Below are positions 6,774 to 13,817 of a DNA stretch of 13,817 nucleotides, piece after piece (the first letter of the stretch is position 1; the number at the start of each line of letters is the position of its first letter). The position numbers and the translations under genes are program-made. The stretch is from Clostridia bacterium (GTDB lineage Bacteria > Bacillota > Clostridia > Oscillospirales > CAG-382): the NCBI GenBank assembly GCA_017613815.1, contig JAGADB010000014.1:1-13817 (forward strand), read 5' to 3'. The notes beneath the pieces were generated by a model. It did not search any database and was not told the DNA's origin. It saw only the letters and a list, made by a program, of their open reading frames with translations.

Positions 6774-6783
6774 TTACGTCAAA

Positions 6784-6812
6784 ATTATAGCACAAACGTT
6801 CTGTTTTTTCAG
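6784..6812 (-). promoter_or_regulatory. Extended -10 promoter of the M23 gene
   Basis: TATAAT (6789-6784) is preceded by TGC, giving an extended -10 element, with a weak -35 CTGAAA (6812-6807) at 17 bp. Transcription would start near 6777, leaving only a few bases before the Shine-Dalgarno, so translation must begin close by. Confidence 0.75.
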
Positions 6813-6859
6813 CCGTTTTTAATGATCGGTTTGATAACAAAATAAGAATATTCGCGCAC

Positions 6860-6896
6860 AAAAAAAGCGGTAAAACCTTTCGGTTTTACCGCTTTT
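6860..6896 (-). terminator. Intrinsic terminator after the SLH surface-protein gene
   Basis: An 11-bp perfect stem, GCGGTAAAACC / GGTTTTACCGC with a 4-nt loop, is flanked by A and T runs that extend the pairing. On the minus strand it is followed by seven T residues. It begins 19 bp after the stop codon of the large gene. The symmetry would also permit termination on the plus strand, but no gene approaches from that side. Confidence 0.93.
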
Positions 6897-6915
6897 GAAT
6901 TTGTTTTTCCGTTTA

Positions 6916-9900
6916 TCAGGTTATTCTGATATAGTCGATGTCGATGTAGCCGAATGCGTTGAACGGGTCGATACGAAGCGCCCTTACCGTTCCCATATTC
7001 TTGAACGAAGTGGGCACGTTAACCGAAAGGGTTACCCAGCCGTCGTTGGTATCTCTCGAAGGAAGACTGATATTGATTGCGTTGGATTCGGACCAGTTGC
7101 CGTTTGCCGTTGCAAAGAATATCTGGAAGTTATGGTTCGACGACGCGCTGTACTGATATCTTACCCTGATTTCCGCCTTGGTCTTGCCCGACGTGCTGAT
7201 GCTCGTGCTCGGCAGTATGATCATCGGGTCGAGGTTGCTTGACGAAATCGACTGGCATCTCATGTAGCCGTCTGAAACGTTAAGGCTCATAAATTCTGAC
7301 TTCCAGCTTTCCGTGTCGCCCGGAACGTCGAATTCCCACTGTCCCGGAACTCTGTTTGCGATAAGCTGGTTGAGGTAGTTATAGTATGCCTGAGCCGGCG
7401 TGCCTATCGTGATTATTCTCGTGCTGCCCGAAGTTACGAGGCTGTACGAATAATCGTTTACCGCGCATATACGGTTAATCGGTACCATGGGCAGCTGGTC
7501 TTTGTCGTAAATCGTGTAGCCGAGGTTGGTTTCAACGCCGTCGATTATGCACTTATTCGAGCCGACCGTAAATACCATGGTGTGTCCTATGAAGTTGAGC
7601 GTGAGTTGTTTATTGTCCTTATCCCACAGGTGGAAGGTATTGAGCAGGAAGTCAAGACCCGTTACCGGTTCGAACGGAATGAGAAGGTCGCCGGTATCCG
7701 TCATTTCAGGCAGGTATGCAACCGTCGCCGTCTTGCCGTTTATTTTGATGGACTTGGAAATCTGTCCCTGACCGGGCACGGAGGATCTGAAGTCGATGGA
7801 CTTGATGAAGAACTGCGTGTTCTGATCCTGCTGCGGGTCGAGTCTGAGCTGTGTGAGGTTGCCGCTGAAGTTCTTCAGCGACGCTTTATCAACGCTGTAT
7901 TCAACGTAGTCGTATACCGTCGATGCCGGGAAGGTATACGCCTTGCTTTCGGCGAGTCCCGAGCTTGCGCTGGTCGCGTAGTAGATCTTGAAGTTTGCGC
8001 CTACGGGGATCTTCGCCTTGATTACTATCTGGTCTATCGAGCCCGTCGGCAGTCCGCCTGACGAGAACTTACTCGAAATGGTCGAGTTGATGCTGTTAAT
8101 GGCGAGGTTAACCTGTCCTCTGCGCACGTTGGTCGTTCCGTAAACGCCGTTTGCGTTGCGTCCTACGTTCGTTGCGCCTGACATCCATCCGGACGAAGCC
8201 GAAATCGACGTGTCGTTTGCGAAATCTATGAGATAGTAGGACTGCGTCTGTGCGTTCGACGTGGAGTCGACGAAGTCGAGCGCCTTATTTCTTCTTAAGA
8301 GGTGTCTGTACTGAGGATACATATGCGTTACTCTGTCGAGCTGTGCGGGAGTCGGGTATACGTCGATTTCCGCGAGTTCCGACTGAGGCGACGTCGTAAA
8401 GGTATTTCTTACCGCGTCGAGATACTGGAATCCCTTTTCGTCCGCCGTCGGCATAAGGAGCGTGCCTTCGCCGTATTCGTTCCAGGTCGACAGCCATACG
8501 AGTTTTCTCTGGGTTGCCGTCGTTGCGTTTGTCGGCAGGTAGGTGTTCTTTACGTAGTTACATACTCTCTGGAAGTCGCTTGCCGAGCAGAACGGCTCTC
8601 TCGGGTTATACGTGCTTTCGGAGTTCCACGGTGTGTTGGTAAAGCCCATGCTGATTGTCGGGATTGCCCACTGTCCGTTATTGTTGCACGTATTCAAGTA
8701 GTTTCTCATACCGTTTATGTTGCCGTTATAGGTTGCGCCGTCTCTGCCCCAGCTGTATGCGTGAGCCGCATCGTAGCCAAGGCTGTTATACGCGGTATCA
8801 AGTCCGCAGTGTACCCAATATACGCCGTCGAAGCCGAGCTTCTGAACTTCCGTTTCGAGGTAGTCCATGCACTGCTGTGCGACGCTTACGCCCGCGTACT
8901 TGCCGAGCGTGCCGCCGAAGAAGTCTACGACGATCTTATTATCGATTGTAAGATAGCTCGGGTGCTTGAAGTATTTTTCTATGAGATACGGAACGAACTT
9001 GTTCTGCCAGTCGCTGAGCGATCTCGGAGCGCCTGCGTTTGCGATTTCGAGAAGCAGACAGAACTTGATGTAGTCGATATATTCCGCATTGTAAAGTCCT
9101 TCAAAGATATAGTATTCGTTGAAGGGCATCTTCTCCATCGTATCGTTTACGGGAAGGAATGTACAGCTAGACAGGAAGTCAACGCCGTGTTCAACGAGGT
9201 ATTTGATTTCCCAGTCGGTCGTTTCGGGCGTACCTTCGTCGTAGTAGCCTATCGCGGGCTGATAATCCGAATAAGGCGAGATTACCGACCAGCTGAAGTT
9301 GATCTGGTAGCCGTTTCTCCAAAGCGGACAGTGGTTCATACCGATTATGTAGTCGTCGTCGCCGGCGGGTACTCTCGGTGCGGGAACGTAGTCGCTGTGA
9401 TATATCTTCTTGAATACCTTGAATTCGTCGAACGTAACTTCTCTCGAACTGCTGTTGGTAACCGTGAGAGAATCGATGCTTGTCGCAGCGTTTAAGAAGT
9501 TAACTTCGCCGAGAACTCTTCCGTCAACCTTAACCTTTATCTTCTGGGTGTTGGTGTCGAGTTCAAATCTGAACATATACCACTGGCCGTTATAGAAGCT
9601 GTTATATACGTTCGTGCCGTTAGCAACAAAGCCCGAAGAGCCGGTCGTGAAGTTGAGAACCGTCTTGTTTCCGCTCTTGAGCGCAAAGCCCGTGCTTTCC
9701 TTGCTTCTGAATATTGCCTGATATTCGGCGATTACGGTGCCCGTTACTTCGTCGAACGTCTTGGTTGCGCTCTTACCCGCTTTGATTGCGAGTGTGTTTG
9801 TCTTTCCGTATGCGTCGCCGCTTGAGTTCTGAGTCCAGCCGTACGGCAATACGTTGTCTTTTGCAAGGTCGAACATTTCATATACCGCGTAGTTTGCATA

Positions 9901-11106
9901 AAGCTTTGTTGCTCCCGGTGCAAACGACGGTGTGCCCTCGTCGGTCGTAGCCCATCTGAAGTTTAAGATGTTGGCTCTGATGCCGCCTACGGGAAGCGGA
10001 TACGAACCGCATTCGGTATTGTTGATAACGATGGTGCTCATGCCTCTGTTTAAGTTTACCGTGATTAAGAAGGTAAACATATTCTCGTTTGCGCCTATCT
10101 TGTAAACGTTGGTATAAGTTCCGTTTACGCCGAGAACCTTCCAGTAGCCGTCGATTATTTCAAGTCTGAATACGCTGTCGCCGGTGTCGTTCTGGAATTC
10201 GAGGAACGCGCCGTCGGCGCCGTCGGCGGAAGCTTTCGCTTCGAGCGTGATTGCGCCTTTGGTTATCTTATTGAATTCTCTTATGAGCGCCGCGCCCGCT
10301 TCGGTGCTTATATCGGTGAGCGAGCCGTAGGACTCTGTGAGCGTCGATCTCGGTATTGCGCCTCTGTTGTCGAGCAGCCAGCCGGAACCGATGCCTTCGT
10401 GCTGAGCGTTGAAGCCCGACATTACGCAGAGCAGATATGCGTCGTCTTCATCGCCTTCGCCGCCTTCGAAATCGAGTATCGTTCTCGGAAGTCTCTTTTC
10501 CGGGAATACGGCGCGGGCAATTATTGCCGCCGTCTCGGCGCGCGTAATATCGTCGTCCGGGTGGAAGTTCGCGTCGGCGTCGCCTATTGCGACACCGGCC
10601 TTATACAAAGTCGAAACGTATATGTAATACGGCGTCGCTATCGAAACGTCGGGAATACTGTTTATCGTATTTACCGCTTCGTAGCATTCGCTCGGCAAAG
10701 CATTGACGAAAAGCTCGGCGATTTCAACTCTCGTTGCGTTTCTGTCGTAGTTGTCGAACCGGTCCGCCGTAATAATTCCTTCATCTATAGCATATGAAAC
10801 GTATGCCGAATACCATTCTCCCACTGCGAGCGGAATCTCTTCGCCTTCATAAGACGCATGCATACGCGCCGCAACGGTTATTGCCTCCGCAACGGTGATT
10901 TTTCCGTCCGGAGTAAAAAAGCCGGAGCCCGTTCCGTTCATCAGCTTGAGCTGATATGCGGAATTTACGTCGTCTGCGTACCATTCGGTACCGGGTACGT
11001 CCGCAAACTGTGCGTCGGCATAGTTTACCGCATTTTCGGCTGCAAACGCCGAGGTAAATGCAAGTAAAACAAGAATTACTACACCGATGATGAGTTTCTT
11101 CTTCAT
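6916..11106 (-). CDS. Secreted SLH-anchored multidomain protein with GH99/WbsX-like glycosidase domain
   Basis: A 1396-residue exported protein, probably held on the cell wall and acting on glycans. Visible order: signal peptide (1 to about 22, Lys-rich start, hydrophobic core, SAFA-type cleavage site); three SLH motifs at about 33-84, 95-136 and 150-201, the last ending in DDDITRAETAAIIARAVF; two LamG/jelly-roll-like modules (about 207-415 and 420-570); a catalytic-type domain (about 583-905) resembling glycoside hydrolase family 99 and WbsX proteins, with GYYD at 620-623, HPSYL at 715-719 and NEYGEG at 876-881; a beta-rich region (about 935-1110); a copper-amine-oxidase N-terminal-like stalk (about 1118-1230); and a final beta-sandwich-like module (about 1250-1396). 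GH99-type enzymes cut mannose-containing glycans from the inside, but no substrate can be read here. The codons favour TTC, AAG, TAC and GGC more than the neighbours do, suggesting high expression. ATG at 11106 follows GGAGGG. The single-gene unit has its own promoter and terminator. Confidence 0.85.
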   Translation of the reverse strand: MKKKLIIGVVILVLLAFTSAFAAENAVNYADAQFADVPGTEWYADDVNSAYQLKLMNGTGSGFFTPDGKITVAEAITVAARMHASYEGEEIPLAVGEWYSAYVSYAIDEGIITADRFDNYDRNATRVEIAELFVNALPSECYEAVNTINSIPDVSIATPYYIYVSTLYKAGVAIGDADANFHPDDDITRAETAAIIARAVFPEKRLPRTILDFEGGEGDEDDAYLLCVMSGFNAQHEGIGSGWLLDNRGAIPRSTLTESYGSLTDISTEAGAALIREFNKITKGAITLEAKASADGADGAFLEFQNDTGDSVFRLEIIDGYWKVLGVNGTYTNVYKIGANENMFTFLITVNLNRGMSTIVINNTECGSYPLPVGGIRANILNFRWATTDEGTPSFAPGATKLYANYAVYEMFDLAKDNVLPYGWTQNSSGDAYGKTNTLAIKAGKSATKTFDEVTGTVIAEYQAIFRSKESTGFALKSGNKTVLNFTTGSSGFVANGTNVYNSFYNGQWYMFRFELDTNTQKIKVKVDGRVLGEVNFLNAATSIDSLTVTNSSSREVTFDEFKVFKKIYHSDYVPAPRVPAGDDDYIIGMNHCPLWRNGYQINFSWSVISPYSDYQPAIGYYDEGTPETTDWEIKYLVEHGVDFLSSCTFLPVNDTMEKMPFNEYYIFEGLYNAEYIDYIKFCLLLEIANAGAPRSLSDWQNKFVPYLIEKYFKHPSYLTIDNKIVVDFFGGTLGKYAGVSVAQQCMDYLETEVQKLGFDGVYWVHCGLDTAYNSLGYDAAHAYSWGRDGATYNGNINGMRNYLNTCNNNGQWAIPTISMGFTNTPWNSESTYNPREPFCSASDFQRVCNYVKNTYLPTNATTATQRKLVWLSTWNEYGEGTLLMPTADEKGFQYLDAVRNTFTTSPQSELAEIDVYPTPAQLDRVTHMYPQYRHLLRRNKALDFVDSTSNAQTQSYYLIDFANDTSISASSGWMSGATNVGRNANGVYGTTNVRRGQVNLAINSINSTISSKFSSGGLPTGSIDQIVIKAKIPVGANFKIYYATSASSGLAESKAYTFPASTVYDYVEYSVDKASLKNFSGNLTQLRLDPQQDQNTQFFIKSIDFRSSVPGQGQISKSIKINGKTATVAYLPEMTDTGDLLIPFEPVTGLDFLLNTFHLWDKDNKQLTLNFIGHTMVFTVGSNKCIIDGVETNLGYTIYDKDQLPMVPINRICAVNDYSYSLVTSGSTRIITIGTPAQAYYNYLNQLIANRVPGQWEFDVPGDTESWKSEFMSLNVSDGYMRCQSISSSNLDPMIILPSTSISTSGKTKAEIRVRYQYSASSNHNFQIFFATANGNWSESNAINISLPSRDTNDGWVTLSVNVPTSFKNMGTVRALRIDPFNAFGYIDIDYIRIT

Positions 11107-11161
11107 ATTTTTCCCTCCAAAATATACAAATAAATTGACTTATCTGATTATTAATATGTTA

Positions 11162-11190
11162 ATTATATCACAATAAAGCCCGCAAGTCAA
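11162..11190 (-). promoter_or_regulatory. Sigma-A promoter of the SLH surface-protein gene
   Basis: TTGACT (11190-11185) and TATAAT (11167-11162) are separated by exactly 17 bp in an AT-rich gap of 133 bp. The predicted start near 11155 gives a leader of about 50 nt, ending in GGAGGG before ATG at 11106. This near-consensus promoter fits an abundant surface protein. Confidence 0.9.
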
Positions 11191-11239
11191 TAATTAATTA
11201 CTAATTTACAAAATATTTAAATTTGCGGAAACTGCTTTT

Positions 11240-12259
11240 TTACAGTCTTTCCTGACGCTGTCTCGAAATGTTTATTATTCCCTCCGGCAGAACCTGAAGA
11301 TTGTCGAGAGACCGTCCCGTGCCGATAACCACGCAGGTTGTGGGGTTGTCGGCGATATAAGTCTTTATTCCGCACGCCTTTTCGATGAGCTTGTCCATGC
11401 CGTAAAGCAGGCTTCCGCCGCCCGTCATAACTATTCCGTTTGCGGCTATGTCCCCTACAAGTTCGGGCGGAGTGCGCTCGATTACGTGGCAGACTGCGTC
11501 GGCGATTGCCCTTGCCGTCGGCGCAACTGCGTCGGCTACCTCGTCGGACGATATAGTTATCATCTTCGGAAGTCCTTCCTTCAAGCATCTTCCCTTGACT
11601 TCCATAATGTACTGGTTGTCGTAGGGAATTGCCGCGCCGAGCTTCTTTTTTATCTCCTCGGCGGTAACTTCGCCGATAAGTACGTTATATTTGCGCCTTA
11701 TGTATTTGATTATCGCCTCGTCTATCTTGTTGCCCGCAAGTTTAAGCGAGTCGGAAACGACTATTGAGCCCAAAGATATCACGGCAACGTCGGTCGTGCC
11801 GCCGCCTATGTCGACGATAATGTGGCCTTCCGGCTTTGAAATGTCAATTCCCGCGCCTATCGCCGCCGCTATCGGCTCTTCTATAAGGTATGTCTTTTTT
11901 GCGCCCGCGGCTATGGTCGCGTCGTAAACGGCGCGCTCCTCAACCTCGGTAATTCCGCTCGGAACGCACACCATTACGCGCGGTTTGAGTAAACTCGGGC
12001 CCGTCGCCTTGCGGATGAAGTGCTTGAGCATCTTCATAGTAACTTCGTACTGGGAGATGACGCCGTCCTGCAAAGGACGCACGGCGAGTATGTTGCCCGG
12101 CGTTCTTCCGAGCATGAGCTGCGCTTCCTTTCCGATTTTTAAGACCTTGCCGCTCGCCCTGTCTACCGCGACGACCGACGGCTCCTCGTAAACCACGCCT
12201 TTTCCTTTTACGTACACCAGCACCGTTGCGGTACCGAGATCAATAGCAATATCGTTCAT
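11240..12259 (-). CDS. mreB: Rod-shape-determining protein MreB/Mbl (bacterial actin)
   Basis: Actin-like ATPase that forms membrane-associated filaments guiding cell-wall elongation in rod-shaped cells. The 339 residues show phosphate-1 loop DLGTATVLVY (7-16), the family hallmark GRTPGNILAVRPLQDGVI (51-68), phosphate-2 loop VDIGGGTTDVAVIS (149-162), RTPPEL and the adenosine-binding MTGGGSLL near the C-terminus. EVTMKMLKHFI and LKIGKEAQLMLGRTPGN are closer to Bacillus Mbl than to MreB as I recall them. mreC and mreD are not adjacent, as is usual for mbl-type paralogues. ATG at 12259 is chosen over the in-frame TTG at 12271 because that TTGGAG is itself the Shine-Dalgarno, 6 nt upstream of ATG, and because the protein then begins in the family's usual DIxIDLGT context. 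It is flanked by a dehydrogenase upstream and the surface-protein gene downstream. Confidence 0.95.
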   Translation of the reverse strand: MNDIAIDLGTATVLVYVKGKGVVYEEPSVVAVDRASGKVLKIGKEAQLMLGRTPGNILAVRPLQDGVISQYEVTMKMLKHFIRKATGPSLLKPRVMVCVPSGITEVEERAVYDATIAAGAKKTYLIEEPIAAAIGAGIDISKPEGHIIVDIGGGTTDVAVISLGSIVVSDSLKLAGNKIDEAIIKYIRRKYNVLIGEVTAEEIKKKLGAAIPYDNQYIMEVKGRCLKEGLPKMITISSDEVADAVAPTARAIADAVCHVIERTPPELVGDIAANGIVMTGGGSLLYGMDKLIEKACGIKTYIADNPTTCVVIGTGRSLDNLQVLPEGIINISRQRQERL

Positions 12260-12290
12260 AAACGTCTCCAAAAATATATTTATTATAAAT

Positions 12291-12319
12291 ATTATACTAT
12301 ATAATTTTACAAATTACAA
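12291..12319 (-). promoter_or_regulatory. Promoter of mreB
   Basis: TATAAT (12296-12291) has a moderate -35, TTGTAA (12319-12314), at 17 bp. It lies in the 67 bp between the dehydrogenase stop codon and mreB. No terminator hairpin is visible there, so mreB may also be read from upstream. Confidence 0.7.
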
Positions 12320-12326
12320 TGTTTTT

Positions 12327-13286
12327 TTATTGCATTAAGTCAACTCTGTTGCGTTTTTCACCCGAAAAGAACGCCTCGATATTTTTACAGGTCTCATCGA
12401 GAAGCCTTAATCTCGTCTCGTACGCTCCCCAGGCCATATGGGGCGTAAAAATGACGTTTTTGCGGTCTCTCAAAGCGTAAAACGGCGAATTTTCGTCCAT
12501 CGGCTCCTTAGTATAGACGTCGGTTGCAAAACCTGCGATTTTTCCGCTTTTTACCGCCTCCGCGACGGCTTTTTCGTCGGTAACTCCGCCGCGCGCTACG
12601 TTGACTAAGATGAAATTCTTCTTTTTTATCTTTTCAAGCAATTTTTCGTTGACGCTGCGCTCGGTTTCGGCGTTAAGCGGCGTGTGAAGCGTTACGATAT
12701 CGCTTCTCTCGAAGAGTTCTTCAAGGGATACGCACTCGACGTCCTCGGATTTATGTTTTCTGCAGGCAATAACCTTACATCCGAGCGCTTGTGCCGCTTT
12801 TCCGACCTTTTTTGCGATATTTCCGTAGCCGTAGAGCCCCCACGTCTTGTCTTTCAGTTCGTAATACACGGGTTCAAGGCAGTTCATAAGTCCGCTTTTG
12901 GTATATTCTCCGCTCTTGCAGAAGTCGTCGTACTCTCTTATATGGCAGACGAGCGAGAGCACCAAACTCACGGTCAGCTGGGAAACGCAGTCGGTGGAAT
13001 AGCCCTTTACGTTGCAGACGGCGATTTTTCGCCTTTTTGCGCACTCTATATCGACGTTGTCGTAGCCCGTCGCAATAATGCAGACAAGCTTTAATTTTCC
13101 GGCGCTCTCCATGACTTTTGCCGAAATCTTACACTTATTGGTGATTGCGACGTCCGCGTCTTTCAGGCGTTCGCAGAGTTTATCTTCGGGCGTTACGTCA
13201 TAAATTTCCGTCTCTCCGTACTTTGAAAATACGCCCAAATCCATATCTTTTCCCGCGGTTGCCGCGTCAAGAAACACTATTTTCAC
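12327..13286 (-). CDS. D-isomer-specific 2-hydroxyacid dehydrogenase, glycerate dehydrogenase/hydroxypyruvate reductase type
   Basis: NAD(P)H-linked oxidoreductase that interconverts a D-2-hydroxyacid and its 2-keto acid in the cytoplasm. The 319 residues have the split substrate-binding domain with ATGYDNVDIECAKRRKIAV (72-90) and a Rossmann domain starting GLYGYGNIA (150-158), where the third position of the dinucleotide motif is Ala instead of Gly. The catalytic trio is Arg232 (NVARGG), Glu261 (TKEP) and His283 (TPHMAWG). The NVKGYST, SVNEKLLEKIKK and TPHMAWGAYETR stretches resemble hydroxypyruvate reductases (HprA-like) more than lactate or phosphoglycerate dehydrogenases, but the substrate is uncertain. 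GTG at 13286 is the start, supported by AAGGAG 6 nt upstream. It lies 22 bp after the unrecognised upstream gene, probably in the same transcript. Confidence 0.9.
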   Translation of the reverse strand: MKIVFLDAATAGKDMDLGVFSKYGETEIYDVTPEDKLCERLKDADVAITNKCKISAKVMESAGKLKLVCIIATGYDNVDIECAKRRKIAVCNVKGYSTDCVSQLTVSLVLSLVCHIREYDDFCKSGEYTKSGLMNCLEPVYYELKDKTWGLYGYGNIAKKVGKAAQALGCKVIACRKHKSEDVECVSLEELFERSDIVTLHTPLNAETERSVNEKLLEKIKKKNFILVNVARGGVTDEKAVAEAVKSGKIAGFATDVYTKEPMDENSPFYALRDRKNVIFTPHMAWGAYETRLRLLDETCKNIEAFFSGEKRNRVDLMQ

Positions 13287-13308
13287 GCTTTTCTCCTTAA
13301 AATCAGAT

Positions 13309-13817
13309 TTATTCCTCGGTGAGCTCCGCTATCGGCGAAAATCCCGTGCGTTCGGTCCTCTTTGTTTCAAGGTTTGCCTCGTAATAATACGTGCCGGGCA
13401 TATAAACCGCCGATTCGTCGTACACTGTCGATTCGGTCTCTCCCACGGGCTTTTTCGGCGTCGGTTTTTCCACCCTCACTTCAAACGTAACCTTCGACAT
13501 ATCGGCAGACAGTTTCAAATTATGAAATTCCGGATTTGCCCAATTATTATACTTCGGTACGTCGTCGGGGGTAAGATTATAAATTTTTCCGTAATCGTCG
13601 ACAAGCCACAGCTGTGAGCCGGCGGCGTGCATCACTCCGCCGATTGATAAATAAAAGACTATTCCGTAAGGTGTGTCGATTTGTTCGTTAATATGATAAA
13701 TATCCGTTTCGAGAATCTCGTTTACGACGATTTCCTGCGTAAGTTTACGCCTTATTCTCGCGTTTTTGTTATGGTGTTCCCAGTCGGTAACGTTATCGAG
13801 CCGTACAAAAGTCGTAA
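13309..13817 (-). CDS. Protein of unknown function, N-terminus beyond window edge
   Basis: The reading frame is open from the window edge (first full codon at 13815) to TAA at 13309, giving 168 C-terminal residues. I do not recognise a family. The piece is rich in charged and aromatic residues, with alternating hydrophobic stretches that look like beta-structure (YGIVFYLSIGGVMHAAG, QLWLVDDYGKIYNL, MSKVTFEVRVE). A low-complexity Pro/Lys/Thr patch KPTPKKPVGETESTVYDES follows, then YMPGTYYYEANLETKRTERTGFSPI and a short acidic end. I see no transmembrane helix, metal motif or P-loop in this part. The GTG and ATG at 13635 and 13632 are internal: the frame continues upstream with coherent coding sequence (T-Q-E-I-V-V-N-E-I-L and further). 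It probably shares a transcript with the dehydrogenase gene 22 bp downstream. Confidence 0.75.
   Translation of the reverse strand, partial: TTFVRLDNVTDWEHHNKNARIRRKLTQEIVVNEILETDIYHINEQIDTPYGIVFYLSIGGVMHAAGSQLWLVDDYGKIYNLTPDDVPKYNNWANPEFHNLKLSADMSKVTFEVRVEKPTPKKPVGETESTVYDESAVYMPGTYYYEANLETKRTERTGFSPIAELTEE

Noticed and set aside
6860..6896. Long inverted repeat as a possible mobile-element end or recombination site.
   Set aside because: A single stem-loop with a T run right after a stop codon is fully explained as an intrinsic terminator; no target duplication or transposase is present.
7000..11000. Possible tandem duplication within the surface protein, since two jelly-roll-like modules are adjacent.
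   Set aside because: I see no repeated DNA or close protein repeat between them; they are at most distant relatives of the same fold.
13633..13635. GTG at 13635 as the start of a 108-residue gene.
   Set aside because: The frame stays open with plausible coding sequence to the window edge and no ribosome binding site precedes this codon, so the gene is partial.

Overview
The window looks like chromosomal DNA of an anaerobic, Gram-positive-type Clostridia relative, probably uncultured or gut-associated. The reasons are a threonine T-box leader, an ECF vitamin-transporter ATPase pair, MtaB, a surface protein anchored by S-layer homology (SLH) domains, near-consensus sigma-A promoters and strong AGGAGG-type ribosome binding sites. 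Every gene I can support is on the minus strand, so the biological order runs from high to low coordinates. I see no tRNA, rRNA, CRISPR array, insertion sequence or integrase.

In transcription order: (1) 13817-12327 holds the end of an unrecognised protein, then a D-2-hydroxyacid dehydrogenase of the glycerate dehydrogenase type. (2) 12319-11240 is a stand-alone mreB/mbl cytoskeleton gene with its own promoter and no mreC or mreD beside it. (3) 11190-6860 is one 1396-residue secreted protein with its own strong promoter and a clean intrinsic terminator. It has a signal peptide, three SLH motifs, two jelly-roll-like modules, a glycoside hydrolase family 99/WbsX-like domain, a further beta-rich region, a copper-amine-oxidase-like stalk domain and a terminal beta-sandwich-like module. 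(4) 6812-6108 is an M23 zinc peptidase with a C-terminal SLH-like tail. It lacks a signal peptide and any ordinary start codon at the place its ribosome binding site demands. (5) 6102-1 is a long operon: consensus promoter, threonine T-box riboswitch, thrS, HIT protein, phosphoribosyltransferase, mtaB, ecfA1 and ecfA2 (cut by the window edge). The gaps are 21, 23, 2 and 12 bp, then an 8-bp overlap, with no terminator between genes.

The most interesting features are the likely extension of threonyl-tRNA sensing over a tRNA-modification enzyme and vitamin-uptake ATPases; the unusual domain architecture of the surface protein; and the M23 gene, whose zinc ligands lie upstream of its first conventional start codon and which appears to start at ACG. 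I do not see a clearly new defence or mobile system. Most genes are core housekeeping genes, and the novelty lies in regulation and architecture.
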